Positions 1 through 7,221 of a stretch of 9,125 nt of DNA are shown here, piece by piece (the stretch's first letter is position 1; the number at the start of each line of letters is the position of its first letter). Position numbers and translations under genes: made by a program. The DNA is from Fibrobacter sp. (lineage in GTDB: Bacteria > Fibrobacterota > Fibrobacteria > Fibrobacterales > Fibrobacteraceae), in contig JABUUR010000152.1 of the NCBI GenBank assembly GCA_021443065.1, positions 1 to 9,125 of the forward strand, written 5' to 3'. The notes beneath the pieces are model-generated. The model did not search any database and was not told the DNA's origin. It was given only the letters and a program-made list of their open reading frames with translations.

Positions 1-86
1 CCGGCGCAGGGGCCGGGATGACATGTTAGAGAGCGCCGTTTTACACTGTCATCCCGGGCTTGACCCGGGATCCCCGTGCATCATCG
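1..86. repeat. Hairpin-forming CCGGG-rich intergenic repeat downstream of sprA
   Basis: This gene-free stretch carries two overlapping inverted repeats. The larger has perfect 11-bp arms, CCGGGATGACA (13-23) and TGTCATCCCGG (47-57), around a 23-nt loop. The smaller has 8-bp arms, ATCCCGGG (51-58) and CCCGGGAT (64-71), around a 5-nt loop. They share bases 51-57, so they cannot form together. Dispersed repeats with a TCATCCCGGGCTTGACCCGGGATC-like core are familiar from many bacterial genomes; membership of such a family is inferred here because only one copy is in view. The small hairpin starts 15 nt after the sprA stop but lacks a T-run on the minus strand, so it is not a standard intrinsic terminator. 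It could still protect the 3' end of the mRNA. Confidence 0.65.
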
Positions 87-3000
87 TTAGTTAAATCTCA
101 GCATCAAGGCCAGTTCGAACTGCAGAATCTGGCGCAGATGAGCAGTCTCGTCATCCAGTTTTTCGTGAATCTGGCGATACTCGATATAGGAACTTAGAGA
201 AGCAATCTTGTTGAACTGGTAACTTGCAGAAGGCCTGATAAACCATTCATGGGTCCGAGAAGGAACCGTCCTGTCCGTCATTTCGAGTTTCGGCTTATAG
301 AAAGCCTTCTGCATGTCGTCACCCGTAGGCGCCTTGTACGACCAGCGCTTGAATACACCGTCCGTTGCTTCGGACTCTGTCTCCTTGTCGTAACCTTCCA
401 CAGGATCGTATTCCTTACGGATGGTCTTCTTGAAATCATAGCCCGCGGTAAGCTTCAGGTCAATGGCATTCTTGAACTTGTAGTACCATTTCCAGATCTT
501 CACCGCCTTATCCAACTTAAGCGGGTAAGTCACCGTAAAGTCATCGCCGATGTTAATGGAAAAATCGTTGTACAGCGAGGTATGGATCCACGGAGTCTCC
601 CAGAAGTAATCCGTTGTATCCTTCGAATTGCCGTTCAGGCACGTCGGGTCTTCGGGGGTCCAGTTGGTGCAAGAAATGACCTCTTCCTTCGGGCGACGGT
701 CCGTGTTGTCAATCTTGAGGCGAACGCTATTTTCAATGCGCATGCTGTTCTGGAGCATAAAGGTAATGCGAACCAGGGGATTGAAATTAATCGATTGTGC
801 CCAGGAGTCTTCAGCACTCTGGAAGGGGCGAACCGTAGTTGTATAACTGTAGTCAAACCGATGCGTCGTAGAAACACTGCGGAACGAATTCAAGAAACCG
901 ACCTTCTGGGCGAAATTCGGGATAGTCATGGTAGCCCCGATGCGAGGCCAGACGGTGGTGGTATCTATGTAAAGCGGGTTTTCCCTGGACTGTGAAAAAT
1001 CCTGTTTCCATTGCAAATCTCCAGTCAGCCCAATATCCCAAATCGGCAAGGCAATGCTTGTAGATGTCTGGAACTGACGCGAAATCGTATGGCGGAAATT
1101 GCCCTGATAAACGAGGGTATCCACATGATGGTTGCGGTACTGACCAAAACCTCTGTAGTCGTTGCGGTCGTCCATGCCCATTTCACCAGAGACAATATTC
1201 CAAATGCCGCGGTTACGGTAACCATTGCCAAAGCCCAGTCCGTAAAGATAATACTGGAAGGGGTTCACCCCTTGATCTTCGTAAAGCTGCGAAAGGGTAA
1301 AGTTCTCGCCCACCGTATTGGTGCTTGCATTCCAGGTCATGCGAATTTCACGCCATTTGATTTTTTCAAAGGCCTTGGCCACCGCAGATTGCTTGCCGAA
1401 ACTCTTCACGAAATCAAGGATCTTGAACGTGGGGGTAAATTCAAAACGATTGTTCTGGGATATAGTCCAAAAGTTCTTTTCAACGCTACTTTCGTCCATC
1501 AGGTCGTAATCGTTTGGAATAGTCTTCTGCTGGTTGAAATCCGTAGAATAGTTCATGCTGAAGGGCAAGAAAGGAATAATGCGCGGATTAAAGCCAATCT
1601 TGAACTGCTGGCTGCGGGAACGTTCATTCCTCAAGATGCCGTAGGATCGTCCGTACTCCCTATGCCCGACGCTGTCCACCTTGTAGGTCACCGTACTGTC
1701 ATAGCGAATCTCGTAGGAATCGGGATCTTGCATATTGATGACCATGGTATCGCCATTGGAATTCACCTTGGGAATGGTATCCGTAGGAATCTTCACCACG
1801 GAGCCTTCGGAAACGTAGACCTTGCGATCGGTGTGGTCGTAGTCAAAGACGTAACCGCTTGCAAATAGACCGCCTTCGCGCGTGGTAAAGAAGTTCTCCT
1901 TGGCAAAGCCTTCTCGGTCACCGCCGCCGAACATGTCACGGCGGATATTCAAGGAATAACTGGTAGTCAGGAACGAGAAAATGTTCCAGCGCATATTCAA
2001 CTTGTGGTTCAATTCCGTGGTGTAGGTCACCACCTTGTCCACCTGGGGGTCCACGTAGTCGGGATCCCGGTTCTGGTTCACGTAGCGCACGTAATTCAAA
2101 TCGAACAAGGTCAAGTCGAAAGTCTGGGGCCAGGGTTCAAATTCCGCCTTTGCAAAGTCCTTCAGCCAGCGATACTTGGAAAGGCTTTCGAAGGGCCTGA
2201 ACTTGAACATGCTGAAGGTGCCCAACTTATATTCCAGGATAGTGTGGTAAGAATAGGTAGAGTCCGAAGTCGTGGTGGAATTTCCTTCGGATTCATTATA
2301 ACTGTAACTGAAGGCCGGGCGTTCCAGAAGCATCTGCGAAAGCACCTCGCCCAGCTTGGTTTCATGGGCCTTGTAATCCTTGCGATAACTGATGCCAAAG
2401 CTCTTTTCTCGCACAAAGGACTGGTAGCCCTTGGCATCCACGCTGTCACGAAGTTCCTGTTCCTCCTTCCTGGAATCGACGCTCAGTTCGTTCTGGAACA
2501 TATCTCCGGTCAAGTCGATGAAATTGTTCTTCTTCAAGCGCAAGTCATCCGTGGGCTTCATGTAGGGACGCTTGGTCGTGGTGTGGTACCCCATGGACAG
2601 CGGGATATGGAAACCGGCGCTATCGTTCAAGAACTTGTTCAAGTTCATGGTAAAGTCGCCAGCCACGTCCAGTTGGGCAGCAGCATTGGAAATCTTGGGC
2701 TTGGGAGAGCCGTTGGCCGTAGAAAGTGTTGCAAAGTTTCCATCCTGGTAACGGACCGTACCAGAAAGGGCGATAAAGTCGGCAAAGTTCACCTGTCCGC
2801 CAATGCGGGCGGCGTAACCCCAATCCGTATCCATTTCAGAAAGGCGCAGGTCATCTATCCAGAAGGTACCCTTCAAGTCTTCGGGAGCGGCACCGGAGTC
2901 CGCAATGACCACAAAGCGAATCCAGTCGATACTTGTAATCGAAGGATTACCCACCAGGCGGATTTTTTCTTCGCGGTCACGTTCACCCGACTTGGGAGCA

Positions 3001-6000
3001 ATCTTCTTTTCCACCGCAATCATGTAGGGCGGGCGGCGGTTTTTCTTCAAGTTCGAAAATTCCGAAAGATCCATGGCAAAGGCATTTTCCAGCCAGTTCT
3101 GTTCGTGGCAATCCGACTCCCGTTCAGAACTCTTGCAAGAATACATCGCCGGCCTGAAACTCCATTCGTAATAATCCGTAGACCCTTCCAGAGAACCCTC
3201 GCCAAACTGCATAGCGAAGCGGACCGGGGCCTCCGAAAGCCTGTTGCTGATTTCCTGGTCCTCGATGGCGTAATGGATTTCCATCTTCAAGGACTTGTAA
3301 CTTGAAAAATCCTTTTTTTCCGTATCAAAGATTCGGGTAACGCCGACTTCCTGCCCCGGGTTCATGTTGTGATAGTCAAGAACCAGGGACGTTTCCTTCA
3401 GGGGGGCGTTGGTATCGGAATCCCGTTCCGTGGTGGTATTGGGAGACTTGTGGTACTTGTTGGAATTTTCGCGGTTGTTGATGGTGGTAACCGTAATATA
3501 GGTCGTATCCTTGGTGCTTACAGATTCAGAGACCTGCTGCTCTACGCCGTTCACTTCCACAATCTGGGAATTTTCGTTGGAACTAGTCCTGTAGTAGTCC
3601 GCCACGGTGGTTTCTTCCCAGGCGTTGCCCACCACGGCAAGGCTCACCACCTGCACCTTCGCCTCGGCGACACCGGGGTTCAGGCGCCCCATCCAAAGTC
3701 TGGAGAACTGGGACTCCGAAAGAATCGTCAAGTAGTCGCTGCCGTTTGCAGAGACAACCGTATCGTACTGGTTCAAGGGAATGCGCCACTTGCGCCAGCC
3801 GTTGTAAAGGACCTCGAAGTTCGCCACATTGGTATCGGACAAGTCAATACGGTAACGCACGTAGTTGATGTCCCTGTCCAGGGAGCCGTTCTTGTTGATA
3901 TCTTCGGTATCGTACTTGCGCTCGCCGGAGTTGTTTTCGGTGCCGTTGATATAAACCGGAGGGTCGCTTTCTTCGTCCAGGTCACCATTGAAGTTGTCCC
4001 GGGCAATATCCGTAGAAAAGTTGCTTGCATTGGTGGCGTTGTAAATCTGGCTTACGCATCCAGAAATACGGCAATCCCAAACCTGGCGTTCTTCGTCGGA
4101 ACCGGTCTTTCCGTCCAGGCCCTTGTCGTGCAATGCGGTGGTGGTTCCCAAATCGTTTTCGCCCTGGTACCTTCCATCGGGTTCAAAACCGTTGATAGAA
4201 AGGTCTTCGCTAATAAGGCCCAGGTCCAAATAAAGGGATCCCACATTACCGCGAGCAACCACTTCGATGTACTTCATGTTGCTCATGTCCTGGTAGTAGG
4301 AACTGTTGGGACGCATCACGCCGCCCCAGGATTTTCCTGACAAATTATCGTTGGCACGCAATGTCATTTTCAGCACTGTCAAGTGCTGGTTATCCACGTC
4401 GGAGTTGCCCACCTTCGGGTAGATGTTCTTGTACAGTTCCGTATTGTTGCTATGCCATATAAATTCGCCCTGATGGCGGTAATCCAGGTCTTCTATGTAG
4501 GTGGCGGGATCGCTTGCAACACCTCCCGGCGGAGAAGCCTGATACCAGGACAATCTAGACAAGGGGTAAGTCAAGCCGGAGGCAGTCCCTTCAAAGTCTT
4601 CCACAAGGGCCGAAGTATTGTCGCTGGTATTTGCATTGTGGCGGCTTGCAGCAAGTTCCGCCTCCACGCGCCAGCTGGATGAAGCCGTGGTGTTAATGCC
4701 AGGAATCTTGTTCACCAGCTCTGTCAGTGCATTGACTGTATCCTGCAAGCGAAGGTTTACACCCAGCAAGGTGCTGGAAAAAGGTTCGCTGCCCAAGGTG
4801 GGGGTCTTTGCCGTCGTGCTCTGGCTCTTGTACAGGGCGGTCAGGCCAAACACGGAGCCTGCACCAAACCCGTAAAGATCCAAGGGCAATTCCGCGCGGG
4901 CACCAAGCAACAGTTTGTTGTCTATTTCAAACAGGGGTTCGCATTCAAAGGAAACCTTGATTTCCTTGTTGGGGTCGAGAGCCCTTTCGCTGAGCAATTC
5001 AATCTGGCCCAGTTCGTAGTTCACCTCGTAGTCCGTTCCGCGGATAAGGGTGGTAGACCCTGCGGTCACCTTTTCCGTACCCGGCGAAATATCCATGCAG
5101 GAATTTCCGTTCACGGAATAACTGGAACTAGGGTCGCGGACACTCAAGGTGGAATTGCGGCGTTTGCCCACGGACTCAAAATAAAAGCGATTGGTATAGC
5201 GATTCAGGTTGTACACCGGCAAGGTGTAAAGTTGGGCCATGGCCTCGGAAGAATCCAGCAGGCGCAAGGGTTCCAGGCAGTTCTGGCGGGCCCGTTCCAT
5301 GGGATTAGGCACATTGGCGTAGGCGGAGTCGGTATAAGGCAAGCAGGGCAGCCACATTTCGCCGGTATAGCCGCCCGACGCGTTCTTCGTAAAGATTTTC
5401 GCATCGTTGACCAGAGGGGTGCCAGTAGTGGCATCCACCAATCCCAGTGTCTTCAAGAAAGTCCCGGCAATGCCGGACTTATTCTTCATTCTCAACACAA
5501 AGTTCGACGCGCTGGCGTCGGAAATCCCGATGGAGTAAATGTTACGGAGCATCAACTTGTCAATGTCTTCCAATTCAGAAAGAGCGGCGTCCCACTGGAT
5601 CAGCACAAGGCTCGCCCCGTCGCGAACCGTCGTTCCGGTACGCCCGGTACCGTCGCCACTCCAACTGGCGGCCACCAAGGTGTTTCGGTTGACTCCGTTG
5701 ATTTTAAGCACACCCAACTTGGGATCGTAGGTATATTCGCTGCTGGGGATTTCCACCAGCCGCTCCACCAGTTTTTCCACGGTCTTGCCCGAAGGTGTCT
5801 TGTAAAGAACCTTCACGTTATCGATAACGCCCGTAATTGCATTGGTGGTTCCGCGCTTGTAAAGTTTAAGGTTCGTTGCCACATAACTGGAGGTCTTGCG
5901 ACCGGTAACGGATTCGTTGATGTAGGCGTTTCTCGCCTCATGGTTCAAGAAGTAGTAGCGGTAGGAAATAAACTGCTTGTCCAGCACCTGGAATTCGGAG

Positions 6001-6983
6001 GTAGACTCGTTGGCCTTTAAAGTGTACTCCTCCTGGGAGCCTCCATCCTGGGAGGCGATGGTGGTAAGGCGCCAGTCGCCCAGTTTCCAGTCGGCCTTGA
6101 TACCGAACAGTCCCTGATGGTTTTCAGAGTAACCCGTCAGTTCCGTACCCGTCAGGGCGAGGTTCGTGGTACCCGCCTCCACACGCTGGAGAATGTAGTC
6201 TTCGAACTCTCCCTTGAAAGACTCCTCGTAGACCACACGTACCTGATTCTTTGCTCCCAGGCCTTCCTCCACGTTCTGGATTTCAACCGTAATGTAGGGC
6301 CCGATCTTGCCTTTCACCATAAAGTTGGGAGTGTAGTCCAATGACGGGCTGGGCCAAAGGCTGGTCTTGGTGCTGCCCTCGGCGTTGTCGTGTTCGCCGT
6401 AACCCTTCAAACGGATATCCATGGAACCCTGGAGCATAAGTTTAGGCTTGTCCAGGCCAAAGTCCCTCATCCATGCGGGCATGGTCACGGGAATGGTAAT
6501 GTCAAAAACAGAGCCTGTTTCAGGCGTCTCGTAACCGCCGCTCGCCTGTCCCACCAGACCGTTCAACCAAAGGCGCTTGCGTCCAATGTCGTACATGTCG
6601 GCGACGTAGTCCGTAAGTTCCGGGTAATGGGCAGACCATAAGAGCGTAGTGTCGTGGGAAACGGAATTCACACGTTTTTCGCTTACATCCATTTCGCGGG
6701 TGGCCACATCCACATCGTGGCTAAACACCTGCCCCTTGCTGTTACTCATCAAGGTAGGCGAAGCACCTACGCCTCCGAAAGGCAAAAGTCCATCGAGGGG
6801 AGTTACCGAAGGCGGCAGCGAAATATATTGCAAGGTGGGCTGCCATTCCGTTTCCGCCAGGTCCACCTCGGTAGAATCAGCGCTTGCGGAAACAACAGTC
6901 AAAGAATCGCCTTGAGACCAAGCGAATCCAGCAGCCAGGGCAACACCCATGGCAATCCACCAATGTTTCAAACCAAAAGCCAC
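87..6983 (-). CDS. sprA: SprA-family outer-membrane translocon of the type IX secretion system
   Basis: This is a complete 2298-residue protein, close to the size of characterised SprA/Sov proteins (about 2,400). In the family, SprA forms a very large single-chain outer-membrane beta-barrel that passes folded cargo to the cell surface. Residues 1-23 look like a Sec signal peptide (K6, H7, then a hydrophobic core, with possible cleavage at AWS|Q). SprA-like landmarks include a region at about 215-350 (KGKIGPY, NQVRVVYE, QRVEAGTTNLALTG, GLFGIKADWKLG), EDFEGTASGL at 795-804, DLGLISEDL at 920-928, DTEDINKNGSLDRD at 1025-1038, and FWIDDLRLSE at 1374-1383. From about 1390 to the end the chain is aromatic-rich alternating strands, as expected for barrel. 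It ends LRFN, so the penultimate residue is aromatic. The start is GTG at 6981-6983; an in-frame stop lies 15 bp upstream at 6999-7001, so no longer start exists. The next Met, residue 12 (6948-6950), would cut off the basic part of the signal peptide. The Shine-Dalgarno site is weak. Family recognition is from memory of conserved segments, not from an alignment. Confidence 0.93.
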   Translation of the reverse strand: MAFGLKHWWIAMGVALAAGFAWSQGDSLTVVSASADSTEVDLAETEWQPTLQYISLPPSVTPLDGLLPFGGVGASPTLMSNSKGQVFSHDVDVATREMDVSEKRVNSVSHDTTLLWSAHYPELTDYVADMYDIGRKRLWLNGLVGQASGGYETPETGSVFDITIPVTMPAWMRDFGLDKPKLMLQGSMDIRLKGYGEHDNAEGSTKTSLWPSPSLDYTPNFMVKGKIGPYITVEIQNVEEGLGAKNQVRVVYEESFKGEFEDYILQRVEAGTTNLALTGTELTGYSENHQGLFGIKADWKLGDWRLTTIASQDGGSQEEYTLKANESTSEFQVLDKQFISYRYYFLNHEARNAYINESVTGRKTSSYVATNLKLYKRGTTNAITGVIDNVKVLYKTPSGKTVEKLVERLVEIPSSEYTYDPKLGVLKINGVNRNTLVAASWSGDGTGRTGTTVRDGASLVLIQWDAALSELEDIDKLMLRNIYSIGISDASASNFVLRMKNKSGIAGTFLKTLGLVDATTGTPLVNDAKIFTKNASGGYTGEMWLPCLPYTDSAYANVPNPMERARQNCLEPLRLLDSSEAMAQLYTLPVYNLNRYTNRFYFESVGKRRNSTLSVRDPSSSYSVNGNSCMDISPGTEKVTAGSTTLIRGTDYEVNYELGQIELLSERALDPNKEIKVSFECEPLFEIDNKLLLGARAELPLDLYGFGAGSVFGLTALYKSQSTTAKTPTLGSEPFSSTLLGVNLRLQDTVNALTELVNKIPGINTTASSSWRVEAELAASRHNANTSDNTSALVEDFEGTASGLTYPLSRLSWYQASPPGGVASDPATYIEDLDYRHQGEFIWHSNNTELYKNIYPKVGNSDVDNQHLTVLKMTLRANDNLSGKSWGGVMRPNSSYYQDMSNMKYIEVVARGNVGSLYLDLGLISEDLSINGFEPDGRYQGENDLGTTTALHDKGLDGKTGSDEERQVWDCRISGCVSQIYNATNASNFSTDIARDNFNGDLDEESDPPVYINGTENNSGERKYDTEDINKNGSLDRDINYVRYRIDLSDTNVANFEVLYNGWRKWRIPLNQYDTVVSANGSDYLTILSESQFSRLWMGRLNPGVAEAKVQVVSLAVVGNAWEETTVADYYRTSSNENSQIVEVNGVEQQVSESVSTKDTTYITVTTINNRENSNKYHKSPNTTTERDSDTNAPLKETSLVLDYHNMNPGQEVGVTRIFDTEKKDFSSYKSLKMEIHYAIEDQEISNRLSEAPVRFAMQFGEGSLEGSTDYYEWSFRPAMYSCKSSERESDCHEQNWLENAFAMDLSEFSNLKKNRRPPYMIAVEKKIAPKSGERDREEKIRLVGNPSITSIDWIRFVVIADSGAAPEDLKGTFWIDDLRLSEMDTDWGYAARIGGQVNFADFIALSGTVRYQDGNFATLSTANGSPKPKISNAAAQLDVAGDFTMNLNKFLNDSAGFHIPLSMGYHTTTKRPYMKPTDDLRLKKNNFIDLTGDMFQNELSVDSRKEEQELRDSVDAKGYQSFVREKSFGISYRKDYKAHETKLGEVLSQMLLERPAFSYSYNESEGNSTTTSDSTYSYHTILEYKLGTFSMFKFRPFESLSKYRWLKDFAKAEFEPWPQTFDLTLFDLNYVRYVNQNRDPDYVDPQVDKVVTYTTELNHKLNMRWNIFSFLTTSYSLNIRRDMFGGGDREGFAKENFFTTREGGLFASGYVFDYDHTDRKVYVSEGSVVKIPTDTIPKVNSNGDTMVINMQDPDSYEIRYDSTVTYKVDSVGHREYGRSYGILRNERSRSQQFKIGFNPRIIPFLPFSMNYSTDFNQQKTIPNDYDLMDESSVEKNFWTISQNNRFEFTPTFKILDFVKSFGKQSAVAKAFEKIKWREIRMTWNASTNTVGENFTLSQLYEDQGVNPFQYYLYGLGFGNGYRNRGIWNIVSGEMGMDDRNDYRGFGQYRNHHVDTLVYQGNFRHTISRQFQTSTSIALPIWDIGLTGDLQWKQDFSQSRENPLYIDTTTVWPRIGATMTIPNFAQKVGFLNSFRSVSTTHRFDYSYTTTVRPFQSAEDSWAQSINFNPLVRITFMLQNSMRIENSVRLKIDNTDRRPKEEVISCTNWTPEDPTCLNGNSKDTTDYFWETPWIHTSLYNDFSINIGDDFTVTYPLKLDKAVKIWKWYYKFKNAIDLKLTAGYDFKKTIRKEYDPVEGYDKETESEATDGVFKRWSYKAPTGDDMQKAFYKPKLEMTDRTVPSRTHEWFIRPSASYQFNKIASLSSYIEYRQIHEKLDDETAHLRQILQFELALMLRFN
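3870..4127 (-). other. Asp/Asn-rich calcium-loop-like cluster inside SprA
   Basis: SprA residues 953-1038 contain three acidic, Gly/Asn-rich loops: DKGLDGKTGSDEE (953-965), DNFNGDLDEE (996-1005) and DINKNGSLDRD (1028-1038). The last has the D-x-N-x-N-G spacing of EF-hand or dockerin-type calcium loops, with a further Asp at position 9. The segment lies in the N-terminal half, before the clearly strand-rich C-terminal part, so it may be an extracellular or periplasmic insertion. Calcium binding is inferred from the spacing alone. The first two loops fit the pattern less well. Confidence 0.45.
6915..6983 (-). other. Predicted Sec signal peptide of SprA
   Basis: Residues 1-23 have a short basic n-region (K6, H7), a hydrophobic stretch from W8 to W22, and an A-W-S sequence that satisfies the -3/-1 rule before Q24. 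There is no lipobox cysteine, so this is a type I rather than a lipoprotein signal. It supports the GTG start over the internal ATG at residue 12. The exact cleavage site is inferred. Confidence 0.7.
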
Positions 6984-7159
6984 GTTCTCTACAGTTTTTC
7001 AATCCTTGTACGACCAAAATCCATACCCACAAAATACTGAATTTTAATCGAAAAAACTCAATAAAACACGGATAAAAATCCTGGAATTTGCGGGAATTTA
7101 GCAATTTTTTCAACTTTCGTTCCTTTAAACCAAGAATTTCACCCTTTTTTACCCCCACG
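6984..7159 (-). promoter_or_regulatory. sprA upstream region with a weak sigma70-like promoter candidate
   Basis: This AT-rich stretch lies between the carboxylase terminator and the sprA GTG, so sprA is expected to have its own promoter here. The best match I can see on the minus strand is TTGAGT (7056-7061) and TATTTT (7031-7036) with a 19-bp spacer, which is longer than ideal. The leader would be about 40-45 nt. Near the start codon only GAG (6987-6989) resembles a Shine-Dalgarno core, with 3 nt spacing; a better AAGGA lies about 20 nt upstream, too far to serve. Translation initiation therefore looks weak. I see no small gene in this stretch. Confidence 0.35.
7031..7150. promoter_or_regulatory. 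Helically phased A/T-tract array (predicted curved DNA)
   Basis: A or T runs of 3-6 bases, or AATTT cores, recur with centres near 7032, 7044, 7053, 7064, 7076, 7087, 7097, 7107, 7116, 7126, 7137 and 7147. The mean step is about 10.5 bp, one turn of B-DNA. A-tracts and AnTn tracts phased like this bend DNA in one direction. The array covers and extends upstream of the sprA promoter candidate. A role in promoter activity or in binding a nucleoid protein is inferred; the periodicity is read directly from the bases. Confidence 0.5.
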
Positions 7160-7188
7160 AAAAAAGGACCGGTATTCCACCGATCCCT
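7160..7188 (-). terminator. Rho-independent terminator of the acyl-CoA carboxylase gene
   Basis: Read on the minus strand, GGATCGGT (7179-7186) pairs with ACCGGTCC (7166-7173) around a GGAAT loop. The 8-bp stem has one G-U wobble and can be extended by weaker pairs at its base. It is followed directly by six T residues (7160-7165). It begins about 35 bp after the stop codon at 7222-7224 and separates the carboxylase transcript from sprA. Confidence 0.85.
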
Positions 7189-7221
7189 CTTCAATTTTGC
7201 CTTGACGCGACAGCCCATCCC

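Noticed and set aside
51..71. The small hairpin as a Rho-independent terminator of sprA
   Set aside because: The stem is strong, but no T-run follows it on the minus strand, so it lacks the second half of the signal.
249..6344. Several long plus-strand open frames opposite sprA (for example 249-995, 1011-1868, 2004-3305, 3369-4340, 5232-6020)
   Set aside because: All start at positions divisible by three and so are exactly codon-aligned with sprA on the other strand. They stay open simply because sprA rarely uses TTA, CTA and TCA codons. Their products match no family I know, and sprA itself is clearly coding.
6877..7218. A 113-codon minus-strand open frame spanning the sprA-carboxylase gap
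   Set aside because: It overlaps the sprA signal-peptide region in another frame, runs through the terminator and A-tract array, and has a Lys/Phe/Trp/Arg-rich composition typical of translated AT-rich non-coding DNA.
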